Source: Clostridium sp. CAG:273
Lineage (GTDB): Bacteria > Bacillota > Clostridia > TANB77 > CAG-508
Length of the DNA stretch: 10,592 nt
Assembly: GCA_000438355.1 (NCBI GenBank)
Contig: FR901499.1
Span: forward strand, 1 to 10,592
Direction of reading: 5' to 3'
In this document: piece by piece, positions 1 to 6,244 of the stretch
Layout: each line of letters starts with the position of its first letter
How positions within the stretch are numbered: the first letter of the stretch is position 1
The notes under the pieces: generated by a model
The model's input: the letters and a program-made list of their open reading frames with translations, nothing else
Databases searched by the model: none
Told to the model about the DNA's origin: nothing
Translations under genes and position numbers: made by a program

Positions 1-40
1 CCTTACCATGGCTGTGCTCTACCTACTGAGCTATAGAAGC
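1..40 (-). tRNA. tRNA-Thr(GGT), 5' part only, cut by window edge
   Basis: The minus strand reads GCTTCTATAGCTCAGTAGGT onwards. It shows a 7-nt acceptor strand, a D-arm (GCTC, AGTAGGTA loop, GAGC) and the 5' side of the anticodon stem (CAGCC). The 7-nt loop ATGGTAA places GGT at positions 34-36, which reads threonine ACC/ACU codons. The 3' half (variable loop, T-arm, acceptor 3' strand) lies outside the window. The tRNA follows sigH on the same strand. In many Firmicutes the sigH region leads into tRNAs and the rpmG-secE-nusG or tuf cluster, so more translation genes may lie beyond the edge. Confidence 0.9.
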
Positions 41-46
41 ATATTT

Positions 47-75
47 AATTATGGATATAAAATATCTCCATAATT
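47..75. repeat. AT-rich hairpin upstream of the tRNA
   Basis: Arms AATTATGGA and TCCATAATT form a perfect 9-bp stem around an 11-nt AT-rich spacer. The hairpin begins 6 nt upstream of the tRNA 5' end. There is no T-run on the minus-strand exit side, so it does not look like a terminator for sigH. It could be a processing signal or simply chance in AT-rich DNA. The rest of the sigH-tRNA gap (76-201) shows nothing else I can support. Confidence 0.3.
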
Positions 76-201
76 ATTTTATATATATTAGTTTTGTTAC
101 AACATTAAATTGTTTTTATATTTTAATTTATAATTTCTATTATCTTTGTAATTATAATTATTGTTTTATTTAATATTTTAAATTTTTTGCAACTTTATTT
201 G

Positions 202-858
202 CTATTCTTCTTTTGGTGTTAAATCTTTTATTGCCTTTTTTCTTATTCTTTGAATTGCATTATCTACAGATTTAACTGGAGCATCAAGCTTTTCTGCAAT
301 TTGCACATAGCTTTCTCCTTGCACATATCTATTTAAAACTTTTTTTTCAAACTTACTTAAAGACTTATCTATAGCAAGCTCAACGCTTTTATAATATTCT
401 TTTTTTGTTAATGTATCAAGAGGATCTTCTATAGTATCGTTATTAAATATTTCCATAACAGTTGTATTATTTTCTTCGTCATCTGAGTCATATGCATTCA
501 TATTTAATGATAAGTATGAATTAAGTGGCATGTGTTTTTGCCTATTTGATGTTTTTATTGCAGTTATTAATTGCCTGTCTATACACAAATTTGCAAAAGA
601 TTTAAAACTGCTATTTTGCTCTGGACTATAACATTTTATTGCCTTAAATAATCCTATTAATCCTTCTTGCATAATATCGTCTTTCTCTGCTCCAGCAATA
701 TAATATTTACTTACTTTTATATTAACAAGATTTTTATATCTATCTATAATATAATTTGCAGCTAATTTATCACCAGTTTTAATTATTTCTACTAATTCCT
801 CATCTGTCTTTTTGCTATAGTCTATTTCTGATGAATAAAATATCTTTGTTTTGTCCAT
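202..858 (-). CDS. sigH: RNA polymerase sporulation sigma factor SigH (Spo0H)
   Basis: A 218-aa sigma-70 family protein of the SigH type, which in spore formers directs early stationary-phase and sporulation-entry genes. Region 2 spans about residues 33-108 and includes the core-binding stretch KDDIMQEGLIGLFKAI (59-74) and the promoter-melting/-10 part ending in AIKTSNRQKHMPLNSY. Region 4 spans about 155-212, with the -35 helix-turn-helix SYVQIAEKLDAPVKSVDNAI (183-202). The linker (121-150) is acidic and variable, as in the family. Length agrees with B. subtilis SigH (218 aa). The start is supported by AGGAGG at 871-876, a rather long 12 nt upstream. It is divergent from rqcH and followed by tRNA-Thr. 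The family assignment is strong; a role in sporulation is inferred from homology. Confidence 0.95.
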   Translation of the reverse strand: MDKTKIFYSSEIDYSKKTDEELVEIIKTGDKLAANYIIDRYKNLVNIKVSKYYIAGAEKDDIMQEGLIGLFKAIKCYSPEQNSSFKSFANLCIDRQLITAIKTSNRQKHMPLNSYLSLNMNAYDSDDEENNTTVMEIFNNDTIEDPLDTLTKKEYYKSVELAIDKSLSKFEKKVLNRYVQGESYVQIAEKLDAPVKSVDNAIQRIRKKAIKDLTPKEE

Positions 859-892
859 ATAATACTGCTACCTCCTGAAGTTTTACTATTTC

Positions 893-922
893 ATTATAGA
901 ACATTCTTTTTATTAATGTCAA
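893..922 (-). promoter_or_regulatory. Sigma-A promoter of sigH
   Basis: On the minus strand TTGACA (917-922) is followed by an 18-bp spacer and TATAAT (893-898); both hexamers are perfect consensus. The predicted start lies about 30 nt upstream of the start codon, leaving a short leader with the ribosome binding site. This points to transcription of sigH by the vegetative polymerase. Confidence 0.8.
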
Positions 923-1012
923 GAGAAAAAGCCTAAATTTTAGTATTTATAAGCGATATTTGAACTCAAATTTTTTTATTTCCACTTATTAATCAAATTT
1001 AACATTAGATAA

Positions 1013-1041
1013 TTGATATTTTCATCAATTTATGGTATAAA
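1013..1041 (+). promoter_or_regulatory. Sigma-A promoter of rqcH
   Basis: TTGATA (1013-1018), a 17-bp spacer and TATAAA (1036-1041), with a TGG step just before the -10 (extended -10 like). The start codon is 26 nt beyond the -10, and a ribosome binding site (AAGGATG, 1053-1059) lies 8 nt before it. Confidence 0.75.
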
Positions 1042-1067
1042 TTTACTGTTAAAAGGATGGTAAAATT

Positions 1068-2792
1068 ATGGCATTTGATGGTGTAGTTATAAAAGGAATT
1101 ATTCAAGAATTAAATAAAAATATTATAAATAGTCGCGTTGAGAAGATTTATCAACCAGAACCAGATGAAATATTAATAAAATTATATGGTTTAACTGGTA
1201 AAAATAATTTAAAAATTGTTATATCTTCTAATAACTATAGAATACATTTAACAAATTTTATAAAAGAAAATCCTTTCACAGCTCCTAATTTCTGCATGGT
1301 TTTAAGAAAATATCTTACAAGTAGTAGAATACGAAATATTTATACCAATGGGCTTGAAAGAACTGTTTTTATAGACTTTGACACAATGTCTGAAGAAAAT
1401 GAACTACAAAAATATACTCTTGCTATAGAGTTAATGGGCAAATATAGTAATGTTATCTTAGTCAACTCTGAAAATGTTATTTTAAATTCTCTAAAACACT
1501 TTAGAAAAGATGAAATATCTGAAAGAAATATATTACCAGGTTATAAATACGAAGAATTAAAATCTAATAAATATGATTTGACTAAAAACATTAACCCAGA
1601 TGATTTTATAAAGTTTATTAGTAGTAATAATTTAGACCAGTCTAATATAAATTTATCTAATATTTTTACAGGAGAATTAGTTGGAGTAAGTACTTCTTTA
1701 ATTAATCATGCTCTTATAGAATTAAACTTAAATAATGATGTAACTGAAACATCTATAAAAACACTATATAATTATCTTTATAAATTATATGAAAATGTAG
1801 ATAAATTAGTTTGTATAAATTATTTGCAAAATTATACTGTTAAAATTGATTTTAATAAAGAAAACTCACTTCAAATAAATAACTACATAGATAAATTTTA
1901 TAATAAAAAAGAGGAAAGCCAAAACTTTATTTTATATAGAAACAGCTTGCTTAAACTAATTTTAAGCAAAGTAAAAAAACTTACAAATAAATTAGCTAAT
2001 GTTAATAAAAAAATGTCAGAGTGTAATAACATGGACACTTTTAAGCTATATGGAGAATTAATAGTAAATAATATGTACAAAATTAATAATTCACATTTGG
2101 AAAGTATTACTTTAAATAATTATTATACAGGTGAAGATGTTGTAATTCCTTTAGATAAAAGCTTGTCTCCATACAATAATGCTCAAAAATATTTTAAAAA
2201 ATATAATAAATTAAAAAATGCATTATCTTTTGTTAGAACACAAGAAAATGAAATTAATGAGCAAATATCATACTTAGAAAGTATTGTTTATGAATTAGAA
2301 AACTCTAATTCAATGGAAGAATTAACAGAAATTTACGATGAAATTTCAAATAATGTTCTAATAAAAGATATTGGTATACAAAAACAAGGCAAAATAGCTA
2401 TAAAAAAGAAAAAATCTAATAACAGATTACATAAATTTAATAAAGAGCAATTTATATGTTTTAAGCTTGATAATTATGATGTATTTGTTGGAAAAAATAA
2501 TGTTCAAAATGATTATTTAACTTTAAAATTTGCAAATGATAATGACCTATGGTTTCATACCAAAGATATTCATGGAAGCCATGTAATATTAAGAATACCA
2601 GATAAATATCCTTCACAAGAAATAATTAACAAAGTGGCTTCTATAGCTGCAAAATATAGTAAGGCAAAACTTTCTTCAAATGTACCTGTAGATTATACAT
2701 TAGTGAAATATGTAAAAAAGCCTAATAAGGCAAAACCTGGGATGGTTATATATACACATGAGCAAACTGTAAATGTGCAGCCAGAAAAATAA
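1068..2792 (+). CDS. rqcH: Ribosome quality-control factor RqcH (NFACT/FbpA family)
   Basis: A 574-aa NFACT-family protein, close to the 570 aa of B. subtilis RqcH. The family binds peptidyl-tRNA on split 50S subunits and recruits tRNA-Ala to add a C-terminal alanine tail that marks stalled chains for degradation. The old name, fibronectin-binding protein, is misleading. NFACT-N begins MAFDGVVIKGIIQEL and contains KIYQPEPDEI. The tRNA-contacting pair, D97-R98 in B. subtilis, is here E97-R98 (GLERTVFIDF). A helix-hairpin-helix-like stretch lies near 195-220 and a coiled-coil arm at about 285-430, containing the family element FKLYGELI (325-332). The NFACT-R domain (about 459-550) carries DNDLWFHTKDIHGSHVILR (491-509). 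The gene stands alone, with its own promoter and a short terminator, divergent from sigH. Confidence 0.94.
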   Translation: MAFDGVVIKGIIQELNKNIINSRVEKIYQPEPDEILIKLYGLTGKNNLKIVISSNNYRIHLTNFIKENPFTAPNFCMVLRKYLTSSRIRNIYTNGLERTVFIDFDTMSEENELQKYTLAIELMGKYSNVILVNSENVILNSLKHFRKDEISERNILPGYKYEELKSNKYDLTKNINPDDFIKFISSNNLDQSNINLSNIFTGELVGVSTSLINHALIELNLNNDVTETSIKTLYNYLYKLYENVDKLVCINYLQNYTVKIDFNKENSLQINNYIDKFYNKKEESQNFILYRNSLLKLILSKVKKLTNKLANVNKKMSECNNMDTFKLYGELIVNNMYKINNSHLESITLNNYYTGEDVVIPLDKSLSPYNNAQKYFKKYNKLKNALSFVRTQENEINEQISYLESIVYELENSNSMEELTEIYDEISNNVLIKDIGIQKQGKIAIKKKKSNNRLHKFNKEQFICFKLDNYDVFVGKNNVQNDYLTLKFANDNDLWFHTKDIHGSHVILRIPDKYPSQEIINKVASIAAKYSKAKLSSNVPVDYTLVKYVKKPNKAKPGMVIYTHEQTVNVQPEK

Positions 2793-2796
2793 ACTT

Positions 2797-2816
2797 CAGA
2801 AATTCTTCTGTTTTTT
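2797..2816 (+). terminator. Intrinsic terminator of rqcH
   Basis: Arms CAGAA and TTCTG around the loop ATTC, directly followed by six T residues, starting 4 nt after the rqcH stop. The stem is short (5 bp), so termination may be partial, but position and T-run fit an intrinsic terminator. The rest of this gap up to 2900 is plain AT-rich DNA. Confidence 0.55.
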
Positions 2817-2903
2817 ACTTAAATTAAAATTAATTATAATATATACAATATTATCAATATTTTACATATTAAAAGATATTATATACTAAAAGTTATATTA
2901 TCA

Positions 2904-2932
2904 TTGCTTATTCTTTTATAAAGTGGTATAAT
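2904..2932 (+). promoter_or_regulatory. Promoter of the 124-aa orphan gene
   Basis: TTGCTT (2904-2909), a 17-bp spacer and a perfect TATAAT (2927-2932), preceded by TGG at 2924-2926, which makes an extended -10. It is AT-rich like the host, in contrast to the gene it drives. The predicted start is near 2939-2941. Confidence 0.72.
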
Positions 2933-2941
2933 ATATTTAGT

Positions 2942-2958
2942 TGTACCTATGTGGTACA
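2942..2958. promoter_or_regulatory. 17-bp perfect palindrome at the transcription start, candidate operator
   Basis: TGTACC-TATGT-GGTACA: 6-bp perfect arms around a 5-nt centre. It begins about 10 nt downstream of the -10 box, so it covers roughly +2 to +19 of the transcript. That is a classic place for a dimeric repressor site. As RNA it could instead form a 6-bp hairpin at the 5' end that stabilises the message. I cannot name the regulator. Confidence 0.45.
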
Positions 2959-2989
2959 TCAAAAATATATAGAGAAGGAGTGTCGTTAA

Positions 2990-3364
2990 ATGTATACGAC
3001 CGACCCAAAAATTCAAGAAGCAACTGTTACTGTCCAGACTCGCCCTACAGACGAGTACAAACACCGGCGGAAGGTAATTATTACCATCCCTGCATCCTTT
3101 GACTTTGATGACAGAAATTCCACAAGTGCATACTATTGCGCGTGGAACAGAGGTAAAAACCTTCCCGAGTGCAGCCCCTATTGTGCAGCCATTGAGGCTG
3201 TGAAGAGCAGTCAAAACAACATTCGTCTGCATGAGTTGATGCTTACTTCCTGTAAAGAAAAGACTTTCGTCTCCGTCATTGGTGAAACTAGTGACAACAT
3301 CAACCGCATCATGCAAAATCTTACTCAAATTTTTGGGGATGGTATCGATTTTGATACTCTCTAA
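2990..3364 (+). CDS. Hypothetical 124-aa protein of foreign composition
   Basis: I do not recognise this protein. It is supported as a gene by its own promoter, AAGGAG (2975-2980) 9 nt before the ATG, and a terminator 21 nt after the stop. It looks soluble: no signal peptide or membrane segment. There are four cysteines (50, 61, 65, 88), including C61-SPY-C65, and histidines at 25 and 81, so metal or Fe-S binding is possible but unproven. A basic patch (KHRRK, 24-28) precedes the beta-like stretch VIITIPASFDF, and a second stretch, TFVSVIGE, precedes a helix-like segment (102-115), suggesting a small alpha/beta fold. GC is about 44% by hand count, and CGG, CGC and CCC codons are used, unlike all neighbours, which points to recent horizontal acquisition. 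Its neighbours rqcH and fucO are unrelated to it. Confidence 0.75.
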   Translation: MYTTDPKIQEATVTVQTRPTDEYKHRRKVIITIPASFDFDDRNSTSAYYCAWNRGKNLPECSPYCAAIEAVKSSQNNIRLHELMLTSCKEKTFVSVIGETSDNINRIMQNLTQIFGDGIDFDTL

Positions 3365-3365
3365 A

Positions 3366-3388
3366 TTTAAGTGGCAGTGCCACTTAAA
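3366..3388. repeat. 23-bp perfect palindrome after the orphan gene
   Basis: Arms TTTAAGTGGCA and TGCCACTTAAA around a single central G, starting 2 nt after the orphan stop codon. It is followed by A residues on the plus strand, so it is not an intrinsic terminator there. It abuts and overlaps by 3 nt the terminator that follows. It may protect the 3' end of the message, bind a protein, or be a remnant of the event that brought in the gene. Confidence 0.6.
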
Positions 3389-3416
3389 AAACCTCAGATT
3401 TAATCTGAGGTTTTTT
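3386..3416. terminator. Strong bidirectional terminator between convergent genes
   Basis: An A6 run, arms CCTCAGATT and AATCTGAGG around one central T, then a T6 run. The hairpin is symmetrical and the flanking A and T runs extend the pairing to 15 bp. It has a T-tract exit on both strands, so it serves the orphan gene (plus) and the FucO gene (minus, stop at 3431), which converge here. Confidence 0.9.
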
Positions 3417-3430
3417 ATATTATATTTTTT

Positions 3431-4588
3431 CTACATAGCTTCTTCATATAACTTTATAAAGTCTTCCTTAGTTACTTCTCTTGGATTACCTGGTTTGCAA
3501 GGATCTTCCATGGCCTTGTCAGCAAGCATTGGTATGTCTTCAATCTTTCCTCCAACTTCACCAACTGTTTGAGTAATTCCAACTCTCTCAGATAAATCCT
3601 TTATCTTCTCACAAAAAGTTTTTATAACTTCTTCTTTTGTAAATTTAGTAGCATCTGTGTGGAATGCACTAGTTAAAATTTCTCTATATTCCTCATAACT
3701 TGTTTCTCCATTAAATTTCATAACTGTTGGAAGAAGTATAGCATTTGCAAGTCCATGTGGTGTATCATATACGGCACCTAATTGATGTGCCATTGAATGA
3801 ACTATTCCAAGTCCAACATTTGAAAAGGCCATACCTGCTATATATTGTCCAAGCCCCATATTGTTAATAGCTTCTTGGTCTTTTTCATTTACAGCTTTAT
3901 CTAAGTTATCATATATTAATTGAATTGCTTTCATAGAGAACATTTGCGACATTGTATTTCTATTTTTAGTAATATATCCTTCTATCGCATGTGTTAAAGC
4001 ATCCATACCTGTTGAAGCAGCAATAGACTTTGGCATAGATGCCATAAGCTCTGTATCAACTATTGCAACAATTGGAATATCATGTTCATCAACACAAACC
4101 ATTTTTATTTCTCTTTCAGGGTCTGTTATTACATAATTGATTGTAACTTCTGCAGCTGTTCCTGCTGTTGTTGGAAGAGCTATAATTGGTAAACCTTTAT
4201 TTTTAGTATTAGAAACACCATTCAAAGAAACAACATCACTTCTATCTGGGTTTGTCATAATTATAGATATACCCTTTGCAGTATCTATGCTAGAACCTCC
4301 TCCTATAGCAACAATTACATCTGCTCCAATATCTTTACACATTTGAATTCCTGCATTTACATTTGAAATTGGTGGATTTGGAAGTACATCATGATATACT
4401 CCATATTCTATTCCTGCTTCATCTAAAATATTTGTAACTTTTTTACTAACTCCTACTTCATAAAGTGATTTATCTGTAACAACTAATACCTTTTTAAATC
4501 CTCTATTCTTAATTTCGTCTGCTAGAACACTTCTAGCTCCTTCTCCAAAATATGATGTCTCATTTAAAACAAATTTTGTAACTGCCAT
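3431..4588 (-). CDS. fucO: Iron-dependent alcohol dehydrogenase, FucO type (lactaldehyde reductase)
   Basis: A 385-aa group III Fe-dependent alcohol dehydrogenase, close in length to E. coli FucO (382-383 aa). FucO reduces L-lactaldehyde to 1,2-propanediol with NADH, and relatives reduce other small aldehydes or oxidise diols. The dinucleotide-binding GGGSS is at 97-101, followed by D102. The four metal ligands are D196, H200 (GMDALTHAIEGY), H264 (VHSMAHQLG) and H278 (DTPHGLANAILLP). PTTAGTAAEVTINYVITD (139-156) and the C-terminal GNPREVT are typical of FucO. I chose the start at 4588: GAGGAGG (4600-4606) lies 11 nt upstream and residues MAVTKFVLNET align with FucO, whereas an in-frame ATG at 4597 leaves only 2 nt of spacing. 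It is the third gene after FIST and aldehyde dehydrogenase. The true substrate is not certain. Confidence 0.92.
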   Translation of the reverse strand: MAVTKFVLNETSYFGEGARSVLADEIKNRGFKKVLVVTDKSLYEVGVSKKVTNILDEAGIEYGVYHDVLPNPPISNVNAGIQMCKDIGADVIVAIGGGSSIDTAKGISIIMTNPDRSDVVSLNGVSNTKNKGLPIIALPTTAGTAAEVTINYVITDPEREIKMVCVDEHDIPIVAIVDTELMASMPKSIAASTGMDALTHAIEGYITKNRNTMSQMFSMKAIQLIYDNLDKAVNEKDQEAINNMGLGQYIAGMAFSNVGLGIVHSMAHQLGAVYDTPHGLANAILLPTVMKFNGETSYEEYREILTSAFHTDATKFTKEEVIKTFCEKIKDLSERVGITQTVGEVGGKIEDIPMLADKAMEDPCKPGNPREVTKEDFIKLYEEAM

Positions 4589-4624
4589 TAAAATCATTTC
4601 CTCCTCGTATAAATTTAGACACAG

Positions 4625-4726
4625 GGATACACACAATTTGCTATATTAAGAATAGAACTCAAAATATATTATGCTTTTTTGTAGACCTACTCCTTTTTTT
4701 ATTTTTTGAACAAATTGTGTGTTACC
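4625..4726. repeat. Long-range inverted repeat in the aldehyde dehydrogenase-fucO gap
   Basis: The 16-nt arms 4625-4640 and 4711-4726 match as inverted copies at 14 of 16 positions; the 12-mer ACACACAATTTG is exact. They are separated by 70 nt. In the minus-strand transcript they could pair into a stem closing a large AT-rich loop; as DNA they could be two operator copies in opposite orientation. The loop contains GTAGGTCTAC, a small imperfect palindrome. I see no convincing T-run terminator or separate promoter in this 150-nt gap. Confidence 0.5.
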
Positions 4727-4738
4727 TTGTTTTAAAAA

Positions 4739-6172
4739 TTATAATATGTTTTTCAAAATTATTGTCTTTATTTTACTCATTTCTTGTAATGTTGTTAAAA
4801 CTCCTTCATTTCCTATACCACTATGTTTCCATCCTCCAAATGGCATCTCAAATGAACGATAGAAGCTTGCACCATTTACTATTGCGCCTCCACATTCTAG
4901 TTTATCTGCTACCTTCATGCCTAAAGAATAATCTCTAGTAATTACACATCCACATAAACCATAAGAAGATTGGTTTGCAATCTCTATTGCTTCTTCCACA
5001 GTGTCAAATCCAATAACAGAAATTACTGGTCCAAATATTTCCATATCTTTTGCAACTTCCATGTCTTTTGTCACATTATCTAGAATTGTTGGATAATAGT
5101 ATGCATCTTCTCTTTTTCCTCCACATACTATTTTTGCTCCTTCTGCAACTGTTTTATTTACTTGTTCTTCAATTCTTTTTGCAGCATTTATATTAATCAT
5201 TGGTCCCATATCTGTATCTTCTTTTGTAGGGTCTCCAACTTTTAAATTTGATATAACTTCTTTCATTTTCTCTATAAATTCTGCTTTTCTTGAATTGTGA
5301 ATTAAAAATCTCTTACTTGCACAACATACTTGTCCACCATTATATAATCTTCCCCAAATGGTTTCTTTAATTGCTAAATCCATGTCTCCATCTTCTAAGA
5401 AAATAAATGCATCATTTCCGCCAAGTTCAAGCATTACATGTGTTAAATTTTGTGAACATGTGCCCATTGTTTGAATTCCTGCTGCTGTTCCACCTGTTAA
5501 AGATACTAAATGTACCCCTGGATGTCTAGCTAATGCTTGTCCTACTTTTGGTCCGTCACCTGTTAATATTTGAATACAACCAGCTGGCACTCCAGCTTCT
5601 ATCATTAATTTTACATACTCAATTAAAGTAAGCGGATTATAATTTGATGGTTTTACAATTATACTATTTCCCATAAGTAGTGCTGGTGGTACTTTTTGAC
5701 AAAATAAGTCACTTGGAAAATTAAATGGTATAATTGCTGCAATAACTCCTATTGGATATCTCTTAGTTATTTGCATTGTCTTTTCTTGACCAGCTTCTTG
5801 TCCTGCTGGAATACTTTCTCCATATAAGTGTTTTGCTCTTTCAATAAATGCTCTAACACCTATCCTAACATTTGCTATTTCTCCTCTTGCTTCTTTTATT
5901 GGCTTTCCTGTTTCTGCTGTTAAAAGCTGTGCTAATCTTTCTTTATTTTCTTCTATTAAATCTACAAATTTATATAATTTGTCAGCTCTTTCGTGAATAG
6001 GTACTTCTGCCCATTTTTTTTGTTCTATCTCTGCAACTTCTACTGCTTTATTAACGTCCTCTTCTGTAACATTTGGAACTGTATCAATAAGTTCACTTGT
6101 TGCTGGATTAACAACTTCTATCTTATTTCCATCTGAAGCTTCTTTCCATTCATATCCTATTAAATTTTTCAT
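4739..6172 (-). CDS. NAD(P)-dependent aldehyde dehydrogenase (non-acylating)
   Basis: A 477-aa classical aldehyde dehydrogenase that oxidises an aldehyde to the acid with NAD(P)+; family length is about 470-500. Visible motifs in order: the substrate/oxyanion motif IPFNFP with N151, cofactor-contacting K174 (VKPS), the glycine motif SLTGGTAAG (224-232), general base E249 (MLELGGND) and catalytic C283 in NGGQVCCASKRF. MEIFGPVISV follows in the cofactor site, and PFGGWKHSGIGNEG lies near the C terminus. The Cys/Glu pair argues against a CoA-acylating enzyme. It resembles the lactaldehyde, succinate-semialdehyde and glyceraldehyde-phosphate dehydrogenase branches; with a FucO-type gene next to it, a 2-hydroxyaldehyde such as lactaldehyde is a reasonable but unproven substrate. 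The start at 6172 has AGGAGGG 8 nt upstream; an in-frame ATG at 6211 lacks a comparable site and adds a non-conserved, highly charged extension. Confidence 0.92.
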   Translation of the reverse strand: MKNLIGYEWKEASDGNKIEVVNPATSELIDTVPNVTEEDVNKAVEVAEIEQKKWAEVPIHERADKLYKFVDLIEENKERLAQLLTAETGKPIKEARGEIANVRIGVRAFIERAKHLYGESIPAGQEAGQEKTMQITKRYPIGVIAAIIPFNFPSDLFCQKVPPALLMGNSIIVKPSNYNPLTLIEYVKLMIEAGVPAGCIQILTGDGPKVGQALARHPGVHLVSLTGGTAAGIQTMGTCSQNLTHVMLELGGNDAFIFLEDGDMDLAIKETIWGRLYNGGQVCCASKRFLIHNSRKAEFIEKMKEVISNLKVGDPTKEDTDMGPMININAAKRIEEQVNKTVAEGAKIVCGGKREDAYYYPTILDNVTKDMEVAKDMEIFGPVISVIGFDTVEEAIEIANQSSYGLCGCVITRDYSLGMKVADKLECGGAIVNGASFYRSFEMPFGGWKHSGIGNEGVLTTLQEMSKIKTIILKNIL

Positions 6173-6216
6173 ACTAGTTTCCCTCCTTTTTTTATCTTCT
6201 TCCTGCGTCATATTCT

Positions 6217-6240
6217 GACAGTCTACTTCTGTAGACTGTC
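6217..6240. promoter_or_regulatory. Intercistronic hairpin between FIST and aldehyde dehydrogenase genes
   Basis: Perfect 10-bp arms GACAGTCTAC and GTAGACTGTC around a TTCT loop, 4 nt after the FIST gene stop and 44 nt before the aldehyde dehydrogenase start. There is no T-run on the minus-strand exit, so it is unlikely to be a full terminator. It fits an mRNA processing or stability element that sets different levels of the two proteins. Palindromic operator use is an alternative. Confidence 0.6.
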
Positions 6241-6244
6241 CTAT

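Noticed and set aside
2879..3328. 149-codon minus-strand reading frame opposite the orphan gene
   Set aside because: It starts with TTG without a ribosome binding site and is antisense to a frame that has a promoter, ribosome binding site and terminator. The higher GC content explains its length.
2880..3416. Orphan gene region as an insertion sequence or transposon
   Set aside because: No transposase, no flanking target-site duplication and no matching terminal inverted repeats on the left side. Only composition suggests transfer.
3279..3572. 97-codon plus-strand frame running across the terminator into fucO
   Set aside because: It crosses a strong bidirectional terminator and lies antisense to conserved FucO coding sequence.
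4589..4636. Longer start for the FucO protein (extra 16 residues)
   Set aside because: The extension starts with TTG, reads through the GAGGAGG ribosome binding site and is not part of the FucO family. The ATG at 4588 fits both spacing and alignment.
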